Assembly (NCBI RefSeq): GCF_002155425.1
Contig: NZ_MUYG01000006.1
Coordinates: 62,001-126,000, forward strand
Reading direction: 5' to 3'
Origin: Erythrobacter donghaensis
GTDB lineage: Bacteria > Pseudomonadota > Alphaproteobacteria > Sphingomonadales > Sphingomonadaceae
DNA: 64,000 nucleotides
A program made the translations under genes and the position numbers. Below the pieces are notes generated by a model. It was given only the letters and a program-made list of their open reading frames with translations. It was not told where the DNA came from and did not search any database. This document shows, in pieces, positions 53,663 to 62,459 of the stretch. Within the stretch, counting starts at the first letter, position 1. Each line of letters opens with the position of its first letter.

Positions 53663-54541
53663 ATGTGCGATGAGAGCAAACTGGCCGATTGGGCAAAGCA
53701 GACCCTCAGCCGGCGACAGTTTGGCGCGCTGACCGGCGCTGCGGCGCTGGCGGCCTGTGCGAGCGGCGAGACCGAGAGCGTGGCCCAGCCGATGGCGGGC
53801 CTCAAGGAACGCGGAGTCAATTTTGCCACGGCGGACGGGACGCTCGACGGATTTTTCGTCCAGCCTGAAGAAGGCGATCACCCCGCCGTGATCCTGTGGC
53901 CCGACATCGCCGGGATCCGCGAGGCGAAGCGCAACATCGCTCGCAAGCTGGCGCTGGCAGGCCATGCGGTGCTGGTGGTGAACCCCTATTACCGCGACGT
54001 GACGGGCGAGCAGTTCGCCGATTTCGCCGCCTTCATCGCCGATGGCGGATTCCAGAAGGTCGGCCCCTGGCGCGGAAAGCTCAATGCCGAGGCTATCATG
54101 CGCGATGCCACCGCGATCGTCGACTGGCTCGACCGGCAGGAGGGCGTCAATCAGGCGCAGGGGATCGGCACGCAGGGCTATTGCATGGGCGGGCCCTTCA
54201 CCGTGTGGACGGCGGCGGCGGTGCCCGCGCGGGTCAAGGCGGCGGCAAGCTTCCACGGCGGCGGGCTGGTGCGCCCCGACAATCCCATGAGCCCGCACAA
54301 GGTGCTGGGCAAGGTCGATGCCGACCTGCTGATCGCCGTGGCGCAGGACGATGACGCCAAGGCCCCCGCCGACAAGACCACCTTCGCCGATGCCGCCAAG
54401 GCCGCCGATGTCGATGCAGTCGTGACCGTCTATCCCGGCGACCATGGCTGGATGGTGTCAGACAGCCCCTCCTATGACGCCACCGCCGCCGCGCGCGGGG
54501 AGGCGGATCTCAAGGCGCTCTACGCCAAGGCGCTTGCCTAG
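53663..54541 (+). CDS. Dienelactone hydrolase-family protein, exported
   Basis: 292-residue alpha/beta-hydrolase. The N-terminus SRRQFGALTGAAALAAC looks like a Tat signal with lipobox-like Cys. Nucleophile Cys174 is in GYCMGG, with the later Asp and GDHGW His completing the triad. Substrate unknown. AAGGAG lies eight bases before the ATG. Confidence 0.88.
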   Translation: MCDESKLADWAKQTLSRRQFGALTGAAALAACASGETESVAQPMAGLKERGVNFATADGTLDGFFVQPEEGDHPAVILWPDIAGIREAKRNIARKLALAGHAVLVVNPYYRDVTGEQFADFAAFIADGGFQKVGPWRGKLNAEAIMRDATAIVDWLDRQEGVNQAQGIGTQGYCMGGPFTVWTAAAVPARVKAAASFHGGGLVRPDNPMSPHKVLGKVDADLLIAVAQDDDAKAPADKTTFADAAKAADVDAVVTVYPGDHGWMVSDSPSYDATAAARGEADLKALYAKALA

Positions 54542-54648
54542 AGCGCTTTCCTACTGGGGCGCGGCGGGGTCAGGCTTGCCGCCATGCTGCGCCCCGCCTC
54601 CCATGCCTGCCCTTGCGCGCAATCGGGCCCGCAAGCCCGCAGACAAAC

Positions 54649-55287
54649 CTACGAAGCGACCTTCAGCGTGTTGACGCCCGAGGCATCCGCCCCCGCCTCG
54701 CCCGACAGGCCGATGAACATCGTGTCGATAATCCGCGCCAGCTTCGCCTCGGTCAGCTTGTCGCCGAGATAGATCAGCGCATCGGGCAGGGTGTAATTGC
54801 TGATCATCTGGTTGATCAGCGACAGGGTCTCGTCGATCTCGAGCCCGGCGAAGAAGCCTTCGGCCTGGGCTTCGGCGATCAACTCGCACAGATAGTGATC
54901 GGCGAGGTCGACATAGCTGCGCACCCGCTCGAAATTGGCGGCGCCCATTTCGCACAGCACGGTGAAGAAATGCGGGTCGTCGCGAAAGCGCGCCTGCGCG
55001 ATCACGAAGCGGCGGCGGAAGAATTCGTACATCTTGCGCTGTGGCGGCAGATTGCTTGCCAGCACCTCCTCCATCACCGCCAGTTGCGGCGCGAGCCAGG
55101 TCTGCGCGACGGCATCGAACAGATCGTCGTAATCGGCGAACAGCGCTTCGAAGCGCGCACGGGTCAGCCCGCTTTCGGACATGGCGACGGTCCACGGCAC
55201 TTCCGCACCGCGTTCCTTGACCAGATCGAGCACATGGCGCGCGATCCGCTCGCGCTCGGCTTCCCGGGCCGTTTCGGTCAATGGCAT
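54649..55287 (-). CDS. TetR/AcrR-family transcriptional regulator
   Basis: 212-residue regulator: N-terminal helix-turn-helix (PWTVAMSESGLTRARFEALFADYDDLFDAV) and an all-helical ligand-binding part. It should repress neighbours or itself. Targets unknown; the nearby lipid-modifying genes on the same strand are candidates. ATG at 55287 has GAGGAGG upstream. Confidence 0.85.
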   Translation of the reverse strand: MPLTETAREAERERIARHVLDLVKERGAEVPWTVAMSESGLTRARFEALFADYDDLFDAVAQTWLAPQLAVMEEVLASNLPPQRKMYEFFRRRFVIAQARFRDDPHFFTVLCEMGAANFERVRSYVDLADHYLCELIAEAQAEGFFAGLEIDETLSLINQMISNYTLPDALIYLGDKLTEAKLARIIDTMFIGLSGEAGADASGVNTLKVAS

Positions 55288-55402
55288 GTCGCTCGCACCT
55301 CCTCGCGTGACCGCCAGCATAGGCGATGCGGGCGCGGGCCGAAAGGGTCGCTCGTCGATTTTTGTGCGACGCAGCACGGACAAAGCGATCGCGCGGCGGG
55401 GC

Positions 55403-56200
55403 TCAAGTCTTGGGCGGCATGGGAAAAAAGGCCGAAGTGCGGCGCTTGTAATCGGCGTATTTGTCGCCCTTGGACTTGTCCATGCCCTTCTCCAGCAGCG
55501 TCACGCCCGACCATTTGGTGAGCGTGAAGCTGAGGAACAGCGGGCCGATGACGGTCGCCGCAGCATAGCCCCATCCGGCCGCCGCGCAGGCGAGCCAGAT
55601 GCCCCACCAAGCGCAGAAATCGCCGAAGTAGTTGGGATGGCGGGTGTAGCGCCACAGCCCGGTGTCGAGCACCTGCCCCTCGTTCGCGGGATCGGCCTTA
55701 AAGCGGGTCAGCTGCCAGTCGCCGACCCATTCGAAGAACACGCCGACGCTCCACAGCGCAAAACCCGCCCAGGCGAGCGGCGGGATCGGCGCGGGCTCAG
55801 GGCTGGCGAGAATGCCGACCTGCGCGGGAGAGGAGACCATGAACAGCAGCACCGCCTGCATCAGCCACACCTTGGTCAGCGCAGCGCGGGCGAACTGGCC
55901 TTTCTCGCGGGCCTTCTTGAGGATCATCTTGTAGCGCTTGTCCTCGCCCTCGCGCCGCCAGCGCAGGAACAGGTAGCCGCCCAGCCGGAAGCCCCAGGCG
56001 GCGGTCATCACCATGATCAGCGTGGCGAGCGCGCCCGGCCCGCCGGGCACGTGCAGCCAGCTCGCGACCGCCAGAATGCCCATGCCTGCGCCCCAGAAGG
56101 CGTCGATGAAGGAGACGTCATTGATGCGCACGGAAATCGCCCACTGGATGAGCACCAGCACGATCAGGATCGCAGCGTTGAGGGCGAGGAGTTCAAACAT
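55403..56200 (-). CDS. DUF1295 / steroid 5-alpha-reductase-like membrane protein
   Basis: 265-residue membrane protein of the DUF1295 group, related to isoprenylcysteine methyltransferases and steroid reductases. DTGLWRYTRHPNYFGDFCAWWGIWL is the C-terminal signature, and about seven helices are visible. Activity is unknown; reductive or lipid methyl-transfer chemistry is usual. It overlaps the acyltransferase gene start region by eight bases. Confidence 0.87.
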   Translation of the reverse strand: MFELLALNAAILIVLVLIQWAISVRINDVSFIDAFWGAGMGILAVASWLHVPGGPGALATLIMVMTAAWGFRLGGYLFLRWRREGEDKRYKMILKKAREKGQFARAALTKVWLMQAVLLFMVSSPAQVGILASPEPAPIPPLAWAGFALWSVGVFFEWVGDWQLTRFKADPANEGQVLDTGLWRYTRHPNYFGDFCAWWGIWLACAAAGWGYAAATVIGPLFLSFTLTKWSGVTLLEKGMDKSKGDKYADYKRRTSAFFPMPPKT

Positions 56201-56834
56201 CGTTCTTGCCTGCAATGATGTCGCGCGCCTGTTGTTCCAGCACCTTGAAGCGTTCGTAATCGGGCAGCTTGGAGCGGAACCACTCGGCAAGCTTGAGCAG
56301 ATCCTCGCCGTAATTGCCGGTGGGGATCATCGGCGGGCCGAAACTGATGATCTTGCGCGCATTGTCGGCGAAGGCGGGGACGATCGGCACATTCGCCGCG
56401 CGGGCGATGTGGTAGAAGCCGGATTTCCACTTGCCGTCCGACTTGCGCGTGCCTTCACAGGCGATCACCAGCGCGAGTTCGTCGCGCGCGGCGAATTCGG
56501 CGGCGACCTGCTCGGTGGCGTTGGCCTTGGCGGTGCGATCGACCGGGATGCCGCCCATGTCGAGCATGAAGTTGCGCATGACCCCGGTGAACAGCGTGTG
56601 CTTGCCCATGAAATTGGGCTTCACGCCCTCTTCATGCGTCGCGCCGGTGAAGAACACGAAATCCCAGTTGGTGGTATGCGGCGCGCCGGCGAGCACGTAT
56701 TTTTTCAGATGCTTGGGCAGGGGGGAATCGATTTTCCACCCGCGGATGTACCAGATCGCGAGGATGATCCGGCGCACAATGCGCGAAAGCAGAGTTGGTG
56801 TTCTCGCCTTTTGGCGATGATGTTCGTGCGACAA
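56193..56834 (-). CDS. 1-acyl-glycerol-3-phosphate acyltransferase-like protein
   Basis: 213-residue PlsC-type acyltransferase. The HX4D motif is seen as HTTNWD, and EGTRKSDGKWKSGFYHIARAANVPIVPAF is the second and third block. It acylates a lysophospholipid or related lipid at the membrane. It is co-transcribed with the DUF1295 gene, suggesting lipid modification. Confidence 0.87.
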   Translation of the reverse strand: MSHEHHRQKARTPTLLSRIVRRIILAIWYIRGWKIDSPLPKHLKKYVLAGAPHTTNWDFVFFTGATHEEGVKPNFMGKHTLFTGVMRNFMLDMGGIPVDRTAKANATEQVAAEFAARDELALVIACEGTRKSDGKWKSGFYHIARAANVPIVPAFADNARKIISFGPPMIPTGNYGEDLLKLAEWFRSKLPDYERFKVLEQQARDIIAGKNDV

Positions 56835-56905
56835 TGTTCGGCCCCTCTCTCACCTACGTTAGTGCCCGCAATCGGGGGAGTTACGCAAGGGCAGGTGTGG
56901 GGGTT

Positions 56906-57346
56906 TCAGCGCATCAGAGCATTGTAGATGTATTGGATCACCTGCCCCAATGCGACCGATATCAGGACGAACATCAAGAGACAGCCGGGCCGATAGATGT
57001 ATTTTTCCCGGTCAGGGGCGCCACGCTGCCACCAAGTTGGCTTTGAAATGGTTCTGATCCACTGATCGAACGCGTCGACATCTTGTGTCGCTCGGTTCAG
57101 AATTCGATCCCCATCCTCGCCGCCGTCAGGGTGAAGCGGCGCATCCTTGCCCAACGAGACAATCATTCCAGACGGGTAGAGAATCAAATCTGGGCCTGAA
57201 GCGAGATGGTCAAGGAACAGCGCATCTTTGACCTCCCTTGACCAAGCCACGACGTAGCCCGCCTCTCTCAGTAAGTGGATGCGTCGAAAGGTCTCTTCCT
57301 CTCGACGGCCTTGCTCTTGCTCCCATTCCCACTGTTTCATCGTCAC
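56906..57346 (-). CDS. Hypothetical protein with C-terminal membrane helix
   Basis: 146-residue protein: an acidic/Arg-rich start ([18 protein letters not shown]) and a C-terminal transmembrane helix (about 122-141). No family recognised. The GTG start overlaps the mccB stop, so it rides on the leucine-catabolism transcript. Confidence 0.7.
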   Translation of the reverse strand: MTMKQWEWEQEQGRREEETFRRIHLLREAGYVVAWSREVKDALFLDHLASGPDLILYPSGMIVSLGKDAPLHPDGGEDGDRILNRATQDVDAFDQWIRTISKPTWWQRGAPDREKYIYRPGCLLMFVLISVALGQVIQYIYNALMR

Positions 57347-58950
57347 ATCCGGAACACGCCAAACGCGGGCCGCTCGGCAATCGGAGCCTCAAGGCAAGCC
57401 GCAAGCGCCAGCCCCAACACATCGCGGGTCTGCACCGGGTCGACCACGCCGTCGTCCCACAGGCGGGCGGTGGCGTAGTAGGGGTTGCCCTCGTCCTCGT
57501 ATTTCTGGCGGATCGGGGCCTTGAAGGCCTCGGTCTGCTCGGCGTCCCAGCTGTCGGCGTCGCGGTGGACGGTGGCGAGGACGCTTGCCGCCTGCTCCCC
57601 GCCCATTACCGAGATGCGCGCATTGGGCCAGGTAAACAGGAAGCGCGGGGAGTAGGCGCGCCCGCACATGCCGTAATTGCCGGCGCCGAAGCTGCCGCCG
57701 ATCACCACGGTGACCTTGGGCACGGTCGCAGTGGCGACCGCGGTGACGAGCTTTGCGCCATGCTTGGCGATGCCTTCCGCCTCGTATTTCCCGCCGACCA
57801 TGAAGCCGCTGATATTCTGGAGGAACAGCAGCGGAATGCGGCGCTGGCACGCGAGCTCGATGAAATGCGCGCCCTTCTGCGCGCTCTCGGAGAACAGCAC
57901 GCCGTTGTTGGCGAGGATCGCGACCGGCATCCCCCAGATATGCGCGAAGCCGCAGACCAGCGTGGAGCCGTAATGTGCTTTGAACTCGTGGAACTCGCTG
58001 CCGTCCACCAGCCGCGCGATCACTTCCTTGACGTCATAGGGCGCGCGCACGTCCTCGGGGATGAGGGCGTAGAGGTCCTCCGCGTCAAACTTCGGCGGGC
58101 GCGGGTCTTTCAGCGCGACGTCCTTCGCAGCCCCGGTGTTCGCGCCGAGGTGCGAGACGATATCGCGCACGATGGTGAGCGCGTGCTCGTCGTTCTCGGC
58201 GAGGTGATCGACCACGCCACTTTTCTTCGCGTGCAGGTCACCCCCGCCCAAGTCCTCGGCGGTGATCTCCTCACCCGTCGCGGCCTTCACCAGCGGCGGG
58301 CCGGCGAGGAAGATGGTGCCCTGGTTGCGGACGATCACGGTCTCGTCGGACATGGCGGGGACATAGGCGCCGCCCGCGGTGCAGCTCCCCATCACGCAGG
58401 CGATCTGCGGGATGCCCAGCGCGCTCATGTTCGCCTGATTGAAGAAGATGCGCCCGAAGTGGTCGCGGTCCGGAAACACCTCGGCCTGATGCGGCAGGTT
58501 CGCGCCCCCGCTGTCGACGAGGTAGATGCACGGCAGGCGGTTCTCCTGCGCGATTTCCTGCGCGCGCAGGTGCTTCTTGACCGTCATCGGGTAGTAGGTG
58601 CCGCCCTTCACGGTCGCATCGTTGCACACGATCATCACCTGACGGCCCGAGACGCGGCCCACCCCGCAGATGATCGAGGCGCCGTTGACGTCGCCCTCAT
58701 ACATCCCGTTCGCGGCGAGTTGCCCGATTTCGAGGAAAGGCGATCCGGGGTCGAGCAGGCGCTCGACCCGCTCTCGGGGCAGCAGCTTGCCGCGGCTGAC
58801 ATGCCGCTCGCGATGCTTCTCCGGCCCGCCCAGCGCGGCCTCGGCCACCCGCGCGTGGAGTTCCTGCGCGAGGGCGTGGTTATGCGCAAAGCGAGCCTTG
58901 GCCTCGGGGCTCTCGCGGTCGAGCTTGGTGGTGAGGGTGGGGGCGGTCAT
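57343..58950 (-). CDS. mccB: Methylcrotonoyl-CoA carboxylase carboxyltransferase subunit
   Basis: 535-residue biotin-dependent carboxyltransferase (two crotonase-like halves). [18 protein letters not shown] and [13 protein letters not shown], then [16 protein letters not shown] and [17 protein letters not shown], match MccB. It carboxylates methylcrotonyl-CoA in leucine breakdown together with a biotin subunit (MccA), which is not in the window. ATG at 58950 gives standard length and overlaps the neighbouring gene as ATGA. Confidence 0.95.
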   Translation of the reverse strand: MTAPTLTTKLDRESPEAKARFAHNHALAQELHARVAEAALGGPEKHRERHVSRGKLLPRERVERLLDPGSPFLEIGQLAANGMYEGDVNGASIICGVGRVSGRQVMIVCNDATVKGGTYYPMTVKKHLRAQEIAQENRLPCIYLVDSGGANLPHQAEVFPDRDHFGRIFFNQANMSALGIPQIACVMGSCTAGGAYVPAMSDETVIVRNQGTIFLAGPPLVKAATGEEITAEDLGGGDLHAKKSGVVDHLAENDEHALTIVRDIVSHLGANTGAAKDVALKDPRPPKFDAEDLYALIPEDVRAPYDVKEVIARLVDGSEFHEFKAHYGSTLVCGFAHIWGMPVAILANNGVLFSESAQKGAHFIELACQRRIPLLFLQNISGFMVGGKYEAEGIAKHGAKLVTAVATATVPKVTVVIGGSFGAGNYGMCGRAYSPRFLFTWPNARISVMGGEQAASVLATVHRDADSWDAEQTEAFKAPIRQKYEDEGNPYYATARLWDDGVVDPVQTRDVLGLALAACLEAPIAERPAFGVFRM

Positions 58951-59420
58951 TCCGATAAATTCCTCATGTAAGCCCACGATTTGGAGGTTCCCACCGCGAA
59001 CGTCAGGCCCATAATTCCGACGATGGCAGATGTGATTGCCATGAATGTAAAGCCCAGTTCCGGCCCCCAGGTTGCCGGAATGGCCACAAAACTTGCTCGC
59101 GCCAGCAGCACAATTGCAATCGCGACCAGACCGGTTCGCAAGAGCGGTAGCCTTCGGACAATGCCCGCTCCTGACAGCGCGTAAAGCCCCCACCCTGCGA
59201 GAATGATCGCGATGACAGCGGTGAGGATCGCCGGCGTCCATGAGCCTGCCTCGTCGAGTCGCGCCATCCGCTCACCAGCACCGAAAAATCGATACCAGTC
59301 ACCTCCCCCGAGAATGCAGGCGAGGTGCAGAAGGGAGGCGACAAAACTCATCGCAGCAGCTGCGATCAGCCAGCTCCGGCCCGCCGTTTTTGCCCCGCCG
59401 CTCAAGTCAATTCGTGCCAT
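58947..59420 (-). CDS. Hypothetical four-helix membrane protein
   Basis: 157-residue protein with four predicted membrane helices. It resembles small DUF-type membrane proteins but I do not recognise it. ATG at 59420 shares one base with the upstream stop (TGATG); a TTG three bases earlier is possible. It is coupled to mccB. Confidence 0.75.
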   Translation of the reverse strand: MARIDLSGGAKTAGRSWLIAAAAMSFVASLLHLACILGGGDWYRFFGAGERMARLDEAGSWTPAILTAVIAIILAGWGLYALSGAGIVRRLPLLRTGLVAIAIVLLARASFVAIPATWGPELGFTFMAITSAIVGIMGLTFAVGTSKSWAYMRNLSE

Positions 59421-59725
59421 CAACGTTTCCGCACAAACTCGGCCCGCAGCACAAGGCCCTTGATGCCGGGATATTTGCAGTCGATCTCCTGCGCGTCACC
59501 GGTCAGCCGGATCGACTTGATCAGCGTGCCCTGCTTCAGCGTCTGGCCAGCGCCCTTGACCTCGAGATCCTTGATCAACGTCACCGCATCGCCATCAGCG
59601 AGGATGTTGCCGACCGCATCGCGCACCTCCACCGCGTTCTCCGCCGCGCGCTGGGCCGCGAGTTCGGCCGCAGGCAGCCACTCGCCGCTCGCCTCGTCAT
59701 AGACGTAGTCTTCGTCGGTGCTCAT
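59420..59725 (-). CDS. PhnA-like (YjdM family) protein
   Basis: 101-residue protein with the PhnA C-terminal domain: GNILADGDAVTLIKDLEVKG and LKQGTLIKSIRLTGD and IDCKYPGIKGLVLRAEFVRK. The zinc-ribbon part of longer PhnA proteins is missing. The phosphonate link of the name is doubtful; function is unknown. It is coupled to the upstream RNA methyltransferase by an ATGA-type overlap. Confidence 0.9.
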   Translation of the reverse strand: MSTDEDYVYDEASGEWLPAAELAAQRAAENAVEVRDAVGNILADGDAVTLIKDLEVKGAGQTLKQGTLIKSIRLTGDAQEIDCKYPGIKGLVLRAEFVRKR

Positions 59726-60399
59726 GTTTCGCCCTCCTCGCGTCCCATGACGGTCGGCAAGGGCATGGTCCGTTTGCCCCGCTTGTCACGCTTGCGATAC
59801 TTGCTCTGATATTCGCGGCGCTGCTTGCACACCTCATAGAGCACGATGCCCGAGGAAGTGCCGAGATTGAGGCTCTCGATCATTCCGAACATCGGAATCG
59901 AGACACACGCATCGCTGCGCTCGACCGCGCGGTCGCTGATCCCGCGCTTCTCGTTGCCGAACCACACGGCAAGCTTGGCGTACTCGGTATAGTCACCTTC
60001 GTGGAGGATGATGTTCACCTGTCCCTTCACATGCGGCGAGGTGACCATCGAGCGAAAGTTGTTTTTTTCGAGGTGGTCGAAGCAGTCGTCGGTGCTGTCG
60101 AACCGCTTCACAAAACTCCATTTAACCGCCGAAACCGACGTTTTTGAGAGTGAGGGCTTTTCCCGCATGTCCTGCCAATCGTCGGGCAGTCCCTTGCGCG
60201 GATCGACGATGTAGACCTTTTCCGCACCGAGCGCGTTCACGTTTCGGATTACTGTGCCGATGTTCTTGAGGTCGGCAGGGTCCTCGATCACCGCGATGAG
60301 GTTCTTGCAAACGAACGGCTTTATCGCGTCAGCCCGTTCTCGGACCGAGCGCTTCGACTTCTTGGGTTCCTCGCCTTCAACAACTGGCATGTCGCTCAC
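59722..60399 (-). CDS. TrmH/SpoU-family RNA methyltransferase
   Basis: 225-residue SPOUT enzyme for 2'-O-ribose methylation of RNA. LKNIGTVIRNVNALGAEKVYIV is motif 1, AVWFGNEKRGIS motif 2, and IPMFGMIESLNLGTSSGIVLYE motif 3. The basic C-terminus could bind RNA. tRNA or rRNA target cannot be told. The start is GTG 60399 (GTGA overlap with ivd) or ATG 60390. Confidence 0.9.
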   Translation of the reverse strand: MSDMPVVEGEEPKKSKRSVRERADAIKPFVCKNLIAVIEDPADLKNIGTVIRNVNALGAEKVYIVDPRKGLPDDWQDMREKPSLSKTSVSAVKWSFVKRFDSTDDCFDHLEKNNFRSMVTSPHVKGQVNIILHEGDYTEYAKLAVWFGNEKRGISDRAVERSDACVSIPMFGMIESLNLGTSSGIVLYEVCKQRREYQSKYRKRDKRGKRTMPLPTVMGREEGET

Positions 60400-61562
60400 C
60401 CCGCAGCCCCGATGAGCTCCCGCCCTATCAGCATCCGGCGAATTTCGTTGGTCCCCGCGCCGATGTCGAGCAACTTGGCGTCCCGCATGTACCGCTCGAC
60501 AGGCCAGTCGGTGGTGTAGCCCGCGCCGCCCAGCGCCTGCACGCTTTCGGCGGCGACCTTGAAGGCGTTCTCGGACGCGAGCAAAATCACCCCCGCCGCG
60601 TCAAAGCGCGTCGTCTGCCCGGCGTCGCAGGCCTTCGCCACCGCATAGGTGTAGGCGCGGGCCGATTGCAGGGCGACATACATGTCGGCGACCTTGGCCT
60701 GCATCAGCTGGAAGCTGCCGATGGGTTTGCCGAACTGCTTGCGCTCGCGCAGGTAGGGGATCACCGTGTCGAGGCATGCCTGCATGATCCCGAGCTGCAA
60801 TCCGGCGAGCACCACGCGCTCGTAATCCAGCCCGCTCATCAGCACGCCGACCCCGCCGTTGACCGGACCCATGATGCGGTCTTTGGGGATGAAGCAATCC
60901 GAAAAGACCAGCTCGGCGGTGGGCGAGCCCTTCATGCCGACCTTGCTGATCTTCTGGCCGATGGAGAACCCCTCGTCGCCCTTCTCGATCAGGAAGGCGG
61001 TGATGCCGCGGCTGCCTGCGTGGCCATCGGTCTTGGCATAGACCACCAGCGTATCGGCCTCGGGCGCGTTGGTGATCCAGAACTTGGTGCCGTTGAGCAC
61101 AAACCCACCCTGCACCGCGTCGGCCTTCAATTTCATCGAGACCACGTCCGACCCGGCCCCGGCCTCTGACATCGCGAGGCTGCCGACATGCTCGCCGCTG
61201 ATCAGCTTGGGGAGGTATTTCGCCTTCTGGTCATCATCCCCCCAGCGGCGGATCTGGTTCAAGCAAAGGTTGGAATGCGCGCCGTAAGAGAGGCCGACGC
61301 TGGCGCTCGCGCGGCTGACTTCCTCGACCGCGATCACGTGTTCCAGATAGCCGAGGCCCAGCCCGCCCCATTCTTCCTCCACCGTGATGCCGTGGAGACC
61401 CAGCGCGCCCATCGGCTCCCACAGCTCGCGCGGGAAGCGGTCCTCGCGGTCGGTACGTTCGGCCAGAGGCGCGATCTGCTCGTCGGCGAAGCGCGCGGTG
61501 GTGTCGCGGATCATCTCGGCCGCTTCGCCGAGGTGGAAGTCGAAATCGGGGGTGGCGCGCAT
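60396..61562 (-). CDS. ivd: Isovaleryl-CoA dehydrogenase
   Basis: 388-residue acyl-CoA dehydrogenase of the leucine pathway. LAMSEAGAGSDVVSMKLKA and NGTKFWITNAPEADTLVVYAKTD and QALGGAGYTTDWPVERYMRDAKLLDIGAGTNEIRRMLIGREL match IVD. In this type the catalytic Glu lies in the helix around YERVVLAG. It is first in the leucine operon, upstream of the RNA methyltransferase and mccB. Confidence 0.94.
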   Translation of the reverse strand: MRATPDFDFHLGEAAEMIRDTTARFADEQIAPLAERTDREDRFPRELWEPMGALGLHGITVEEEWGGLGLGYLEHVIAVEEVSRASASVGLSYGAHSNLCLNQIRRWGDDDQKAKYLPKLISGEHVGSLAMSEAGAGSDVVSMKLKADAVQGGFVLNGTKFWITNAPEADTLVVYAKTDGHAGSRGITAFLIEKGDEGFSIGQKISKVGMKGSPTAELVFSDCFIPKDRIMGPVNGGVGVLMSGLDYERVVLAGLQLGIMQACLDTVIPYLRERKQFGKPIGSFQLMQAKVADMYVALQSARAYTYAVAKACDAGQTTRFDAAGVILLASENAFKVAAESVQALGGAGYTTDWPVERYMRDAKLLDIGAGTNEIRRMLIGRELIGAAG

Positions 61563-61673
61563 GATTCGTTCCTCGCCGGGTAATGATTGTTCTGGCGATC
61601 CGCATAGCAAGCTGCGGGGCAAAGGCCAATCGCTGCGGCTGGCGCTGGGCTGTCGATCCCGCTAGTCCTAGCC

Positions 61674-62459
61674 GTGATGACCAGCCCCGCACCCCTGCTC
61701 CGCTTCGACGGGGTGATCTGCCGCTTCGGCGAGGTCACGGCGGTCGGAGGTGTCACCTGCGACATAGCGCCGGGCTGCTTTGCCGCGCTGGTGGGCGCTT
61801 CAGGCTCGGGCAAGTCGACACTGCTGAAGACCGTCAACACGCTGGTGCAGCCCACGACAGGCCGGGTGTTGTTCGCGGGCGAGGACGTGAGCGATCTCAA
61901 GCCCGCTCGCCTGCGCCGCCGGGTCGGCTATGTGTTTCAGGGCATCGGCCTGTTCCCGCATTTCTCGGTGGCCGAGAACATCGCCATTGGCCCGCGCCTC
62001 ACCGGCGAAACACTGCCGCCGGAGCGGATTGCCGAACTGCTCGATCTGGTCGAACTCGATGCGGCCATGGGCACGCGGATGCCCGACGAACTCAGCGGCG
62101 GGCAGCGCCAAAGGGTCGGCGTGGCGCGCGCGCTTGCGGGGGAGCCGGAGCTGCTGATCATGGACGAACCCTTCGGCGCGCTCGATCCGATCACCCGCGA
62201 CGCGCTGGGCCGCAAGGTGCGCGAGTTGCATGAACGGCTCGGCCTCACCACGGTGATGGTAACGCACGACATGGCCGAGGCGCTGCTGCTCGCCGACCGC
62301 GTGCTGGTGATGGATCGCGGCCAGCTGGTCGCCGACGAGACCCCGCGCGCGCTGCTCGCCGGGGCAGGCGGCGATGTCGCACAGGGCCTCGTCGCCGTGC
62401 CCCGCCAGCAGGCCGAGCGGCTGGCGGCGCTGGAAGTCTCTGGGGAAGCGTCGCGCTGA
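61674..62459 (+). CDS. Osmoprotectant-type ABC transporter ATPase
   Basis: 261-residue ATPase. Walker A GASGSGKST, signature LSGGQRQRVGVARAL and Walker B LLIMDEPFGALDPIT are complete. It is close to OpuCA/OpuBA ATPases for glycine betaine or choline but has no CBS domains at the C-terminus. The start may be GTG 61674 or ATG 61677. The stop overlaps the fused permease gene start by one base. Confidence 0.88.
   Translation: MMTSPAPLLRFDGVICRFGEVTAVGGVTCDIAPGCFAALVGASGSGKSTLLKTVNTLVQPTTGRVLFAGEDVSDLKPARLRRRVGYVFQGIGLFPHFSVAENIAIGPRLTGETLPPERIAELLDLVELDAAMGTRMPDELSGGQRQRVGVARALAGEPELLIMDEPFGALDPITRDALGRKVRELHERLGLTTVMVTHDMAEALLLADRVLVMDRGQLVADETPRALLAGAGGDVAQGLVAVPRQQAERLAALEVSGEASR

Noticed and set aside
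59420..59725. Phosphonate metabolism from the PhnA-like gene
   Set aside because: PhnA-family names do not imply phosphonate use, and no phn genes accompany it.
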